Assembly (NCBI RefSeq): GCF_023716465.1
Contig: NZ_CP092415.1
Location: 3,449,501 to 3,513,500, forward strand
Direction: 5' to 3'
Length of the DNA stretch: 64,000 nt
From: Flagellimonas marinaquae
GTDB lineage: Bacteria > Bacteroidota > Bacteroidia > Flavobacteriales > Flavobacteriaceae
The notes beneath the pieces are model-generated. The model was given only the letters and a program-made list of their open reading frames with translations. It was not told the origin of the DNA and searched no databases. The position numbers and the translations under genes were made by a program. Below, piece after piece: positions 18,696 through 27,957 of this stretch. Positions within the stretch are counted from its first letter, which is position 1; each line of letters opens with the position of its first letter.

Positions 18696-18797
18696 ATGAA
18701 GAACCACAACAAAGAAAACACCGCTTACTTGAATTTTATTCAAGATTTGAAAGACATGCTCACTGATTTTGATATTAGTCTATTGAGCAAATCCTAA
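18696..18797 (+). CDS. Micropeptide ORF B (33 residues), related to ORF A
   Basis: Starts with ATG 24 bases after the stop of micropeptide A and runs MKNHNKENTAYLNFIQDLKD onward, closing with TAA 20 bases before a strong terminator. The core AYLNFIQDLKDML repeats the pattern of micropeptide A. Both could form a single amphipathic helix. The two ORFs plus terminator look like the tail of the pseudo-HPt operon. Translation is inferred only. Confidence 0.45.
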   Translation: MKNHNKENTAYLNFIQDLKDMLTDFDISLLSKS

Positions 18798-18816
18798 AAG
18801 TTTAAGTAAATATCAT

Positions 18817-18850
18817 AAAAAAGGGGATGTACAAAAACATCCCCTTTTTT
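18817..18850. terminator. Strong bidirectional intrinsic terminator
   Basis: Perfect 14-base inverted repeat AAAAAAGGGGATGT / ACATCCCCTTTTTT around a 6-base loop. The A and T runs on both sides let it stop transcription from the micropeptide operon on the plus strand and from rpoD on the minus strand, whose stop codons converge here. Confidence 0.85.
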
Positions 18851-18869
18851 ATTTATAACATATACCTAC

Positions 18870-19733
18870 CTATCCCAAATAAGATTTTAAAATTTTGCTT
18901 TTGGATGTATGTCTTAATTTTCTAATGGCCTTTTCCCGGATTTGCCGCACACGTTCTCGGGTAAGGTCAAACGTGCTGCCTATTTCCTCCAAGGTCATGG
19001 AAGGTTGGTCTCCAATACCGTAGTACAACCTCACCACATCCGCCTCTCTTGGCGAGAGTGTATCCAATGCCCTGTTGATCTCTGTATTTAAACTTTGGTG
19101 CATTAGGCTCCTGTCCGGTTTAGGAGAATCACCGGCATTGAGCACATCATATAAATTTGAGGTTTCACCTTCCTTAAGGGGAGCATCCATGGAAACATGG
19201 CGTCCAGTATTTTTTAACGACTGTTTTACCTCGGATACCGTCATGTCCAGCTCCTTGGCAATTTCTTCTGGAGATGGTGGCCGCTCATGTGCCTGCTCCA
19301 GATAGGAAAACGTTTTTTTTATCTTGTTGATCGACCCAATTTTGTTCAATGGCAAACGAACCACTCGAGATTGTTCGGCCAAAGCTTGTAAAATGGACTG
19401 CCTGATCCACCATACCGCGTAGGAAATAAATTTAAAGCCGCGGGTCTCATCAAAACGCTTGGCTGCTTTAACTAGCCCAACATTACCTTCGTTGATCAGG
19501 TCGGGAAGCTTAAGACCTTGGTTTTGGTATTGCTTGGCCACAGAAACAACAAACCTAAGGTTGGCGTTGGTCAGTTTTTCTAAAGCAGCTTGGTCTCCGG
19601 CCCGTATCTTTTGTGCCAACTCAACTTCTTCCTGTGCAGTTATAAGATCAATCTTACTAATGTCCTGCAAGTATTTGTCAAGTGATTTGGATTCCCGGTT
19701 CGTGACCTGCTTAATGATTTTTAGCTGCCTCAT
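18870..19733 (-). CDS. rpoD: Primary RNA polymerase sigma factor RpoD/SigA
   Basis: A 287-residue housekeeping sigma factor. Regions 1.2 to 4 are present and region 1.1 and the non-conserved region are missing, the normal form in Bacteroidota. Region 1.2 is [19 protein letters not shown]; region 2 has [18 protein letters not shown] and [13 protein letters not shown]; region 3 contains [12 protein letters not shown]; region 4 has [12 protein letters not shown] and [18 protein letters not shown]. It is transcribed alone, with the bidirectional terminator at 18817 behind it. It recognises the unusual -33 TTG / -7 TAnnTTTG promoters of this phylum. Confidence 0.97.
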   Translation of the reverse strand: MRQLKIIKQVTNRESKSLDKYLQDISKIDLITAQEEVELAQKIRAGDQAALEKLTNANLRFVVSVAKQYQNQGLKLPDLINEGNVGLVKAAKRFDETRGFKFISYAVWWIRQSILQALAEQSRVVRLPLNKIGSINKIKKTFSYLEQAHERPPSPEEIAKELDMTVSEVKQSLKNTGRHVSMDAPLKEGETSNLYDVLNAGDSPKPDRSLMHQSLNTEINRALDTLSPREADVVRLYYGIGDQPSMTLEEIGSTFDLTRERVRQIREKAIRKLRHTSKSKILKSYLG

Positions 19734-19921
19734 TCGTATTTATGGTTTTGTAAGTGTTATAAGCTTTCATTATACGTTTTTATGTCCGATTTTCCAAGTA
19801 CAAAATGTTATTGTTATCAAAATGTTATCAGTCAACAGGAGTAACAATGTAGAAAGTTCCCTAAAACTTGATTGTTGATACTATTTTGATAGAAAAGCAC
19901 CCAAGTGTTGGTCTCAAGCAC

Positions 19922-19950
19922 AAAAAACCCCTAATTTTGTAGGGTTTTTT
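19922..19950 (+). terminator. Terminator-like hairpin in the rpoD-helicase intergenic region
   Basis: AAAAAACCC (19922-19930) pairs with GGGTTTTTT (19942-19950). It has a T run in plus orientation, yet no plus-strand gene lies between the divergent rpoD start (19733) and here. It may end a small plus-strand transcript or attenuate the helicase, whose TTG start is 30 bases further on. Confidence 0.5.
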
Positions 19951-19979
19951 AATTAAGAATCCCTAATGCCCTTTTCCCT

Positions 19980-21491
19980 TTGGAAGTAAACAAAACCATC
20001 AAGAAGAAAACTTTATACGGATACCAGGAAGAAGACCTGAACAAAATATTCACCCAATTGGACAAGCTTCCGGAAGGCACCAATATCCTCTATCAGTTGC
20101 CCACCGGAGGTGGTAAGACCGTTGTGTTTTCCGAAATTACTCGCCGATTTATCCAACAGACCGGTAAAAAAGTAATGGTTCTTACCCATCGAATAGAACT
20201 GAGCAAGCAAACTTCCAAAATGCTAAAAGGCTTTGGGGTGGCCAATAAAGTCATCAACAGTGAGGTAAAAGAGCTCTACGACCAAGACGACTACATGTGC
20301 TTTGTGGCCATGGTGGAGACTTTGAACAATCGTTTGCAAGAGGAAAAGGTAAAGATCAACAATATCGGCCTGGTAATTATAGACGAGGCCCATTACAATT
20401 CGTTTAGAAAACTCTTCAAATATTTTGAAAAGTCCACCATTTTGGGAGTTACCGCAACACCGCTCAGTTCCAACATAAAACTCCCCATGAAGGACAATTA
20501 CAAACATTTGATCATTGGGGAATCCATACAATCGCTGATCAGTAAGAATTTCTTGGCCAAGGCCAATCTCTACAATTACGATGTTAGCCTAAAAACATTG
20601 AAACTGGGTATCAACGGGGACTATACCGTAAAATCTTCGGACGAGTTCTATAGTGCTCACAGCATGCTGGGCAAATTGCTTACGGCATACGAAGAAATTG
20701 CCAAGGGCACCAAGACCCTGATTTTCAACAATGGTATCAATACATCGCTTTATGTGTACGAAACTTTTAAAAAGGCAGGATATAATGTAAGGCATTTGGA
20801 CAATAAAAATACGGCTGCCGAACGAAAAGAAATTCTGGAATGGTTCGCTGAGACCCCAGATGCCATATTGACCTCGGTGAGTATTTTAACCACAGGTTTT
20901 GATGAGCCTACGGTAGAGAGCATTATTCTGAACAGGGCCACACGTTCACTTACTCTTTATTTTCAAATGATCGGAAGAGGTTCCAGGGTACTCCCCAACA
21001 AGAGCGAGTTCAACGTAATCGACATGGGTAACAATATTGCCCGTTTTGGACCTTGGGATGCCCCTGTGGATTGGCAAGAAATCTTCCACTTCCCAGATTT
21101 CTATTTGGAGAACATAAAAAATGATGAAGAAATAGAACGGGATTTTGTTTATGAAATGCCAGATGATCTTCGGGCCAAATTCAGCAAATCCGATAATATT
21201 ACCTTCAATGTAAAAGAAGAGTATAAAAAAATATTTGCGCAAGGCAAAAAATCCAAACTTGTACTGGAAAAAAGTATCGAACAACATGCCCAGATCTGTG
21301 TAGAGAACAGCGAAGATGTTTTCGATGCACGGATTTTGGCCAAAGAGTTGAAAGACGAGATCCAGTATCGCGTAAAGCAATATTCGTATTGCATTATGAA
21401 CAATACCAAAAACTACAAAGAGTGGTTGGAGGAAGATTATGAGCGTAAACTGCGTTCCAGCATTTCTAAAATGTTCGCCGCAAAAATGTAA
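19980..21491 (+). CDS. DEAH-box superfamily 2 helicase
   Basis: A 503-residue SF2 ATPase. Motif I is LPTGGGKT (40-47), motif Ia HRIEL, motif II IIDEAH (133-138), motif III GVTATP (156-161) and motif VI QMIGRGSR. The C-terminal 130 residues (from about DFYLENIKND) are helical and family specific. The start is a TTG at 19980: an in-frame stop lies at 19950, and the ATG at 19966 is in another frame. It resembles the ssl2/RecQ-like helicase core of type I restriction R subunits, yet no methylase or specificity genes are nearby, so a DNA-repair or RNA role is as likely. Confidence 0.9.
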   Translation: MEVNKTIKKKTLYGYQEEDLNKIFTQLDKLPEGTNILYQLPTGGGKTVVFSEITRRFIQQTGKKVMVLTHRIELSKQTSKMLKGFGVANKVINSEVKELYDQDDYMCFVAMVETLNNRLQEEKVKINNIGLVIIDEAHYNSFRKLFKYFEKSTILGVTATPLSSNIKLPMKDNYKHLIIGESIQSLISKNFLAKANLYNYDVSLKTLKLGINGDYTVKSSDEFYSAHSMLGKLLTAYEEIAKGTKTLIFNNGINTSLYVYETFKKAGYNVRHLDNKNTAAERKEILEWFAETPDAILTSVSILTTGFDEPTVESIILNRATRSLTLYFQMIGRGSRVLPNKSEFNVIDMGNNIARFGPWDAPVDWQEIFHFPDFYLENIKNDEEIERDFVYEMPDDLRAKFSKSDNITFNVKEEYKKIFAQGKKSKLVLEKSIEQHAQICVENSEDVFDARILAKELKDEIQYRVKQYSYCIMNNTKNYKEWLEEDYERKLRSSISKMFAAKM

Positions 21492-21570
21492 GGGCAGGGT
21501 ATTGGCCGGATTGTTTGGCCCTGTTTGCAATATCTGGGTCCTTGTGATCCTAACGTAATACATTTATTAT

Positions 21571-22809
21571 ATGCCAAAAAAGCTCCTAGTTATTGGTTAT
21601 GTATGGCCCGAACCGAATACCACGGCGGCCGGATGCCGTATGCAGCAATTGCTGGATGCCTTTTTGGAGCTTGGATACCGGATTACCTTTGCGAGCACTG
21701 CAGTAAAAACCGAGTATAGCTTGGACCTGAAGCCATGGGGCATTAAAGAAACAACTATTGCCCTGAACCATTCCAGTTTCGATGATTTTGTAAAACAGCT
21801 AGCGCCCGATCTGGTAATGTTCGATCGTTTTATGGTGGAAGAGCAATTTGGTTGGCGCGTAGCGGAATTTGCCCCGAATGCCGTCCGAATTTTGAACACC
21901 GAAGACTTACATGGACTTCGAAAGGCCAGGGAAGAGGCCCATAAAAAGGATGTACGGTTTAAACTACTCGACTGGAAAAACCACCCGGTCACTTTACGAG
22001 AATTGGCCAGTATGTACCGGTGCGACCTTAGTTTGATTATCTCCACCTTCGAAATGCGAATTTTACGGGAGCATATTAAGTTTCCAGCAGAGCTGCTGTT
22101 CCATTTACCGTTTATGGTCGAAGTTTCCAAAAACCATAAAGACACATTGCCCACATTTGCCGAGAGAAATGGCTTTGTTAGTATCGGGAACGGAAAACAT
22201 GCCCCTAATGTTGATGCCATAAAACTGTTGAAACAGGAAATATGGCCACACATCCGCAAAAATTTACCAGAAGCTCAATTACGGGTTTATGGTGCTTATT
22301 TGCCACAGCAAATTAAGGAGATGCACCATCCCAAATCTGGTTTTTTTATTGATGGATGGATAGAGAATGCCGACTTGGTTCTAGAAAATTCTAGGATATT
22401 ATTGGCACCGCTCCGCTTTGGCGCAGGTATTAAAGGAAAACTTTTGGATGGCATGAAAACGGGAACCCCTACGGTTACCACAACTATAGGTGCCGAAGGC
22501 ATGTATGGCGACCAGCACTGGAACGGGGTTATTTCCGACAACTGGAACGATTTTGCAAATGCTGCCGTGAAATTATACCAAAACAAATTAGAGTGGGAAA
22601 GGGCCCAAAAAAATGGATTTGCCTTACTGGAATCCAACTATAATAAAACTAAATCAACCAAACAGTTTAAAGCCCTATTGGATAATTTGATTTATGACTT
22701 GGAAAATCATCGAACCGAAAATTTTGTAGGGAGGTTACTTCAGCATCAAACTTTAACGAGCTCCAAATACATGGCCAAATGGATAGAGGAGAAGAATAAA
22801 AAAGTTTGA
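21571..22809 (+). CDS. Glycosyltransferase, GT4-like
   Basis: A 412-residue GT-B type enzyme. The N-terminal Rossmann half starts at once (KKLLVIGYVWPEPNTTAAG), with AFLELGYRITFAS following. The C-terminal nucleotide-sugar half contains GNGKHAPNVDAIKLL, LLAPLRFGAGIKGKLLDGM and GTPTVTTTIGAEGM, the typical glycine-rich donor-binding segment followed by a glutamate region. The acceptor and sugar are unknown. It stands alone on the plus strand, 80 bases after the helicase; no other polysaccharide genes are nearby, so its role cannot be read from context. Confidence 0.88.
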   Translation: MPKKLLVIGYVWPEPNTTAAGCRMQQLLDAFLELGYRITFASTAVKTEYSLDLKPWGIKETTIALNHSSFDDFVKQLAPDLVMFDRFMVEEQFGWRVAEFAPNAVRILNTEDLHGLRKAREEAHKKDVRFKLLDWKNHPVTLRELASMYRCDLSLIISTFEMRILREHIKFPAELLFHLPFMVEVSKNHKDTLPTFAERNGFVSIGNGKHAPNVDAIKLLKQEIWPHIRKNLPEAQLRVYGAYLPQQIKEMHHPKSGFFIDGWIENADLVLENSRILLAPLRFGAGIKGKLLDGMKTGTPTVTTTIGAEGMYGDQHWNGVISDNWNDFANAAVKLYQNKLEWERAQKNGFALLESNYNKTKSTKQFKALLDNLIYDLENHRTENFVGRLLQHQTLTSSKYMAKWIEEKNKKV

Positions 22810-22956
22810 CCTTTATTCTTTACATCCACAACCTGATTAGATAAAAAAGTACATTTCTGTAAACGCCATCAAACCGAAAATCATATTGTTAAAGTATTGT
22901 TTACGGCCGTTAAAGTACGTTAATCCCCATGGTCGGTTGCCCAGTATTTTTATTTT

Positions 22957-23592
22957 ATGGGTATGGAAAAAATATTAGTAGCAGGTGCGACCGGCACCAC
23001 TGGAGAAAAAATCATAAAATTATTGAAATCGAACGAAAAATATCAACCTATCGCCATGGTTCGTAATGAGGATCAAAGAACGCGATTTGAATCCCAGGGC
23101 ATTGAGACCGTAATGGGTGATTTGGCCAAGGATGTCTCCAAAACGACCAAGGAAATCGATAAAGTTATTTTTGCTGCAGGCTCCAAAGGAAAGGATGTGG
23201 TAAATGTAGATCAAGAGGGAGCAAAGAGACTGATCGATGCCGCAAAAAAGGAGCGAGTGAACAAATTTGTAATGCTGAGTTCCATGGGCGTGGACAATCC
23301 TCGTGGAGACCTTAAAGAATATTTGCAGGCCAAACAGAATGCTGACCAGTATCTGGATATAAGCGGTCTGACCTTTACCATTGTTAGACCTGGTTCGCTA
23401 ACCAATAATGAGGGTATCGGAAAAATAAAACTTGCAAACAAACTACAGGAACATGGCACTATTCCACGATGGGATGTCGCCAGGACCTTGGTACAAAGTC
23501 TGGATGACAAAATTGCCAAAAATCAAGCCTTTGAGATTTTAACCGGTGAAACCCGTATTGAGGAAGCCGTTGAACAGCTCGAAATGGCATAA
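22957..23592 (+). CDS. NAD(P)-binding atypical short-chain reductase family protein
   Basis: A 211-residue protein with a single Rossmann fold of the SDR_a5/YwnB type. The dinucleotide motif is ILVAGATGTTGEKI, and the strand IETVMGDL, the FAAGSKG strand end, VMLSSMGVDNP and the FTIVRPGSL segment follow the family order. It lacks the Tyr-x-x-x-Lys pair of classical SDRs. Members act as NADP(H)-dependent reductases or redox sensors; the substrate is unknown. MGMEK offers two start codons six bases apart. Confidence 0.87.
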   Translation: MGMEKILVAGATGTTGEKIIKLLKSNEKYQPIAMVRNEDQRTRFESQGIETVMGDLAKDVSKTTKEIDKVIFAAGSKGKDVVNVDQEGAKRLIDAAKKERVNKFVMLSSMGVDNPRGDLKEYLQAKQNADQYLDISGLTFTIVRPGSLTNNEGIGKIKLANKLQEHGTIPRWDVARTLVQSLDDKIAKNQAFEILTGETRIEEAVEQLEMA

Positions 23593-23618
23593 TTCATTTA
23601 CTTATAGGTTTGTAAATG

Positions 23619-25301
23619 TTAGTTTCCGGTATATCCCGGGCCACGAACTACTATTCCTGGCAATTCACCGGTATGTTCACCATCTTTCAGCACTTGGGTG
23701 CCATTTACAAACACATGTTTTACACCTTCAGCATATTGATGGGGATCTTCGAATGTGGCTTTATCGTTTATGGCCTCCGGGTCGAACAAAACCACATCGG
23801 CATAATTGCCACGTTCAAGACTTCCCCTTTTCTCTATTTTTAAGTTGCTCGCGGGGTATTTGGATAATTTATGCACTGCTTCTTCCAAGGGAATCACTTT
23901 TTCATCACGTACATATTTACCCAACAATCGGGCTACATTCCCATAGGCCCTAGGATGCGTACTCGATCTTAAGAACACTCCTTCTGTGGCCATTGACCTC
24001 GCATCGGAACCAAAGCTCATCCAAGGTAGGGCTATTTGTTTTTTTACATTTTCTTCCGACATTAGAAAATAAATGGTGCTAACGCTACTGCCATCTTCCA
24101 CCACTAAATCCATTGCGGTCTCCTCGGGCGATGTACCTCTTATTTCTGCAACTTCTTTAAGTGATTTTCCAGTTAAGTATTTTAGGGAATCCGCATTGAA
24201 CCCGACCAAGAGAATTTTAGAGGGATCTCCCGCTGCCTGCATTAGACTCTCCCATTTGTCCGTAGGTTCGATCATTTCTTGTTTTACCCTTTTTCTTATC
24301 TCGGGGTCCTGTAACCTTTCGGCCCATTTATCATAACCTCCTTCTTGCACCCATGGTGGCATGGAGGCATCCAGTCCTGTAGATCCGGCTATATAATTGT
24401 ACATATTGGCGGTAATATGCAATCCCGCTGCATTGGCGGAATCCACTTTGGCCACTACCTCATCAAATTTATGCCAGTTATCCTTGCCACTTTGTTTAAG
24501 ATGATAAATTTCGGCCCTGATACCTGCTTCATCCGCTATTCGAATCAATTCATCCAAACTTTCCAACAAACGTGGTCCTTCGCTTCGCATATGGCTTATG
24601 TACATCCCATCGTAATCTGCAGCTACTTTGGAGAGTTCTATCAATTCTTCGGTACTGGAATAAAAGGCTGGGGCATAGATCAATGAAGTGCCAACACCCA
24701 AAGCACCTTCTTCCATGGCTTGCCCGACCATAAGTTTCATATTATCAAGTTCTTGCGGGGTAGGAGCACGGTCCTCATATCCCACGGTATGAATTCGCAA
24801 AGTAGTTGCCCCGACAAAGGAGGCCACGTTAGGTGATACCCCTTTGTTTGTCAAAAATTCCAAATACTCGCCCAAGGTGTTCCATTCAATGTCATATTTA
24901 ATGTCGCCTTGTTTTTCCTCTTCCTGTTTCTTCATGGATTCGGAAAGTGGTCCCATAGACCAACCTTCTCCAAATATTTCCAAGGTCACGCCTTGCTTAA
25001 TTCCTCCCATGGACCGTCCATCCTCAATCAATGTTTCGCCTGCCCAGCTCAGCATATTTATAAACCCTGGGGCAACGGCCAGTCCTGTTGCATCGATTTC
25101 CTGAGTTCCTTTGGCAGAGCTTAAATTACCTATTGCGGCAATGGTGTCTGCATTAATGCCAAGGTCACCAACATAAGATGGTTTACCTGAACCGTCGACT
25201 ATTTGACCGTTCTTAATTAAAACATCAAAGTTTTGAGGCTGCGAACATTGGGTTAAGAGAAAAATAAGCGATAAAAATGTAAAATACTTGAGGCTTTTCA
25301 T
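23619..25301 (-). CDS. N-acyl-D-amino-acid deacylase-like amidohydrolase lipoprotein with altered metal site
   Basis: About 560 residues from the ATG at 25301, which immediately opens a lipoprotein signal (FTFLSLIFLLTQC). The fold is the amidohydrolase/D-aminoacylase type: DVLIKNGQIVDGSG, then the barrel. Metal-region residues seen are ISHMRSEG (His), EIYHLKQSG (His) and SFGSDARSM (Asp). The first strand, normally GFIDxHxHxD, reads GFINMLSWAGE, so the HxH pair is absent, and the usual cysteine loop reads GVTLEIFGEG with Glu. The active site therefore probably holds one metal or none. An exported deacylase of modified amino acids is the best guess. Confidence 0.86.
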   Translation of the reverse strand: MKSLKYFTFLSLIFLLTQCSQPQNFDVLIKNGQIVDGSGKPSYVGDLGINADTIAAIGNLSSAKGTQEIDATGLAVAPGFINMLSWAGETLIEDGRSMGGIKQGVTLEIFGEGWSMGPLSESMKKQEEEKQGDIKYDIEWNTLGEYLEFLTNKGVSPNVASFVGATTLRIHTVGYEDRAPTPQELDNMKLMVGQAMEEGALGVGTSLIYAPAFYSSTEELIELSKVAADYDGMYISHMRSEGPRLLESLDELIRIADEAGIRAEIYHLKQSGKDNWHKFDEVVAKVDSANAAGLHITANMYNYIAGSTGLDASMPPWVQEGGYDKWAERLQDPEIRKRVKQEMIEPTDKWESLMQAAGDPSKILLVGFNADSLKYLTGKSLKEVAEIRGTSPEETAMDLVVEDGSSVSTIYFLMSEENVKKQIALPWMSFGSDARSMATEGVFLRSSTHPRAYGNVARLLGKYVRDEKVIPLEEAVHKLSKYPASNLKIEKRGSLERGNYADVVLFDPEAINDKATFEDPHQYAEGVKHVFVNGTQVLKDGEHTGELPGIVVRGPGYTGN

Positions 25302-25405
25302 GGTTTGGTCGATTAATAAACTAACCAAGTTATGCTATTTTATACCGCAAACCAAAACAGCTGGTTTGTTGCAAGATATAGTAAAAGAGACATGCGTTTC
25401 GGAGA

Positions 25406-26029
25406 TTATCGCTTTCTTCCCAAAAAACGTATCACGGAACCTGTGCCGACATGGCTGTCACCCTCGTTAAGTTCGATGGTTGTTTTTTTAAGTTCCAAAA
25501 TTTCATAATCCTGAAAATCGGATGTTAACTCTTCCAGTGAAAATAAGGAATCCAAGTCCATTGGTCCGCCTACGTGAGGGTTTTTATTTCTGAATTTTAG
25601 ATGGTCCTTGCTAAAGGCTTCAAAAATGATTGTTCCTCCTTTTTTTAGATATGTGTGCAATAATCTGTGGTAATTGGAACGGATATTGGGCGGGAAGTGT
25701 GCATATATCAACGCTATGGCATCAAATTGTTCCGGTTTATAGTCCAACACTTCCAATTCTCCAATTTTATAGTCAATGGAAACTTGCTTTTGTTCAGCTA
25801 GCTTGATTGCTTTTTGCTTTCCTGCCTCACTTATATCAAAAGCGGAAACATCCCAGCCCAATTGTGCGGCATACACCGCATTGCGGCCTTCTCCCTCGGC
25901 AGGGAAAAGTATGGTTCCTGTACCTAGTGTCCCAAGTTTATTTTTAAGATATAGGTTTGGTTCTGTTCCATAGGCATAGCTTTTTTTGCTGTAGCGTGAA
26001 TTCCATTTATTAAGCCATTGGTTTTCCAT
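25406..26029 (-). CDS. Class I SAM-dependent methyltransferase
   Basis: About 207 residues from the ATG at 26029 (MENQWLNKWN). Motif I is ILFPAEGEGRNAVYAAQLG, where the usual GxGxG reads AEGEGRN as in TehB/thiol methyltransferase-type enzymes. Motif II is WDVSAFDIS and motif III is FDAIALIYAHFP. The N-terminus WLNKWNSRYSKKSYAYGTEP is the signature of this methyltransferase/rhodanese-neighbour group. The substrate is unknown. Single-gene unit between the D-aminoacylase-like gene and a long non-coding region. Confidence 0.88.
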   Translation of the reverse strand: MENQWLNKWNSRYSKKSYAYGTEPNLYLKNKLGTLGTGTILFPAEGEGRNAVYAAQLGWDVSAFDISEAGKQKAIKLAEQKQVSIDYKIGELEVLDYKPEQFDAIALIYAHFPPNIRSNYHRLLHTYLKKGGTIIFEAFSKDHLKFRNKNPHVGGPMDLDSLFSLEELTSDFQDYEILELKKTTIELNEGDSHVGTGSVIRFLGRKR

Positions 26030-26156
26030 AAGTAATTTTATCAATCCATGATAAAATTACACCAATTGAACAATCTTTGGAAGTACGGCTAGTTGCTATT
26101 TTTAATCCCTTTTTCTCTCTCGACGTTATGTGGCCAAACTTGTGTATAAGATTTGG

Positions 26157-26321
26157 CTATCCCCTAAAGGGGATAAATTTTGTTATGGTTTCCGAGCTAT
26201 ATTTCATGCCACCGCTGGTCATCATGGTAAATTGAACGGGGACATAGTATGGAAATATACCGCGAGCCTGCTCGTGGGTTGCTACCCCAATAAAAGTAAA
26301 CCTAAATAAACAAACATTCTC
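26157..26321 (-). pseudogene. Possible coding remnant (54 codons, no start)
   Basis: Within the 686-base stretch 26045-26730, which otherwise shows no gene, the minus strand holds an open frame bounded by stops at 26157-26159 and 26322-26324. Its residues look protein-like: TFIGVATHEQARGIFPYYVP, then VQFTMMTSGGMKYSSETITK. Upstream DNA on the same strand shows no continuation and no start codon. I read this as a possible 3' remnant of a lost gene. The family is not recognised. Confidence 0.3.
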
Positions 26322-26730
26322 CTAAACCGGTTTCATGGAATCAAGATAGATGGAAGTTTCTTGTTGTGAAGATACAAATTAACGAATGCCAGGTTTAATC
26401 TTACGAATAGTGTATTTGATTATTAAGATGCTTTTTCAAACACGATACGCTCACTACGAGAAAACCAATCCAAGTACATCAGTTGGTGGATTGCTTCGAT
26501 TCCGTTTCACCTAATTTTCATAGAGGGTGTCAAAAGATTTCATAATTAAAATTGAGTCGTATTTAAAGACAGGTTATTTTATCGCAAGTATCTGAATAGC
26601 AATACAGAAGATATTTAGCATATAATCTGAAGAATAAATTGGAAACCTATTCAAAGTAATCTTACCACGGCAACATCAATGGCCATAAGCTATATTTTCC
26701 GTTATTTTGTGATACATAAAAAATACCACT

Positions 26731-27573
26731 ATGGAATCACCCAACTGGCAGACCGCCATGGAATTTGAAGATATTACCTATAAAAAAAGTAACGGGGTTG
26801 CACGTATCGCTTTCAACCGTCCTGATGTTCGGAACGCTTTCCGCCCTAAAACCACGAGCGAGCTCTACAGGGCTTTTTACGATGCACAGGAAGATACCTC
26901 AATCGGGGTGGTATTGCTTTCTGGCGAAGGACCCTCATCCAAAGATGGTAAATGGGCCTTTTGCAGCGGTGGGGACCAAAAGGCCAGGGGACACAAAGGT
27001 TATGTGGGCGAAGATGGTTATCATCGTTTAAATATTTTGGAAGTACAGCGCCTAATTCGGTTTATGCCCAAAGTGGTAATTGCCGTTGTGCCCGGTTGGG
27101 CCGTTGGTGGTGGACATAGCCTGCATGTAGTATGTGATATGACCTTGGCCAGTAAGGAGCATGCCATTTTTAAGCAAACGGATGCCGATGTGACCAGTTT
27201 TGATGGCGGCTATGGTTCTGCTTATCTGGCAAAAATGGTCGGACAAAAAAAGGCTCGCGAAATTTTCTTTTTAGGTAGAAATTATTCAGCACAAGAAGCC
27301 TATGAAATGGGCATGGTGAATGCTGTGGTTCCCCACGAGGAACTCGAAGATACAGCCTACCAATGGGCTCAGGAAATCCTGGCAAAATCACCAACATCCA
27401 TAAAAATGCTAAAATTTGCCATGAACCTTACCGACGACGGTATGGTAGGGCAACAAGTTTTTGCCGGTGAAGCTACTCGATTGGCCTATATGACCGATGA
27501 AGCTATAGAGGGAAGAAATGCGTTTTTGGAAAAACGTAAGCCAGATTTTGGCAAGGACAAGTGGATTCCGTAA
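26731..27573 (+). CDS. menB: 1,4-dihydroxy-2-naphthoyl-CoA synthase
   Basis: A 280-residue crotonase-fold enzyme that closes the second ring in menaquinone biosynthesis, converting o-succinylbenzoyl-CoA to DHNA-CoA. It contains ARIAFNRPDVRNAFRPKT, the oxyanion loop AFCSGGDQKARG, the glycine-rich GWAVGGGHSLHVVCD and the MenB-specific TSFDGGYGSAYLAKMVGQKK. The C-terminal KPDFGKDKWIP tail is also typical. Length and motifs separate it from other enoyl-CoA hydratases. The other men genes are not in the window. Terminator-like hairpin at 27623. Confidence 0.96.
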   Translation: MESPNWQTAMEFEDITYKKSNGVARIAFNRPDVRNAFRPKTTSELYRAFYDAQEDTSIGVVLLSGEGPSSKDGKWAFCSGGDQKARGHKGYVGEDGYHRLNILEVQRLIRFMPKVVIAVVPGWAVGGGHSLHVVCDMTLASKEHAIFKQTDADVTSFDGGYGSAYLAKMVGQKKAREIFFLGRNYSAQEAYEMGMVNAVVPHEELEDTAYQWAQEILAKSPTSIKMLKFAMNLTDDGMVGQQVFAGEATRLAYMTDEAIEGRNAFLEKRKPDFGKDKWIP

Positions 27574-27615
27574 ACCATTCTGTTGTTCAGACAGAAACAT
27601 AATTTAAGGATTTCC

Positions 27616-27754
27616 ATAAATTGAAAAGAGCCCTGCCGCTAGGTCAGGACTCTTTTACGAGAACACTATATGAAAATGAAAAAATTACTTTCGTTTTTTA
27701 TTACATAGTAAAAGTACCGCCAAAGTTTTTGTGGGCGAAATTATTGTTGTGAAG
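27616..27754. repeat. 139-bp direct repeat, copy 1 (terminator plus leader-like segment)
   Basis: Identical in register to 27958-28096 with no gaps (offset 342). The first ~92 bases are identical; about nine mismatches fall in the distal part. It contains the menB terminator hairpin (CCTG/CAGG and AAAGAG/CTCTTT arms, 27623-27655) and a 12-codon ORF MKMKKLLSFFIT at 27670-27708. The spacer between copies, 27755-27957, shows no gene. Confidence 0.85.
27623..27655 (+). terminator. menB terminator hairpin
   Basis: AAAAGAG-C-CCTG pairs with CAGG-A-CTCTTTT around a loop of about ten bases, 50 bases after the menB stop. The same structure recurs at 27965-27997 within the second repeat copy. Confidence 0.65.
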
Positions 27755-27957
27755 CCAGGTCTGGCTGTTGTCATTCTATGGATTTTGTAATTATAGGTCG
27801 ATGAAACCTATACTTTCATACGCTGGAAAAAGGGGAAGATGGGGCAGATGTTCCAAAAAGTATATTGTAAATCTCTTTTTTAAATCACTGCAGAAGTTTA
27901 CTCAATGGAGGTAAGCTTCAAAATGTATTCCTGACCAAACAATATTTTGGTTAGGGT

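Noticed and set aside
19980-21491. DEAH helicase as part of a restriction or defence system
   Set aside because: There is no methylase, specificity or nuclease gene beside it; neighbours are rpoD and a glycosyltransferase.
27670-27708. MKMKKLLSFFIT micro-ORF as a gene
   Set aside because: Only 12 codons and present twice inside a duplicated intergenic segment; described under the repeat, not as a CDS.
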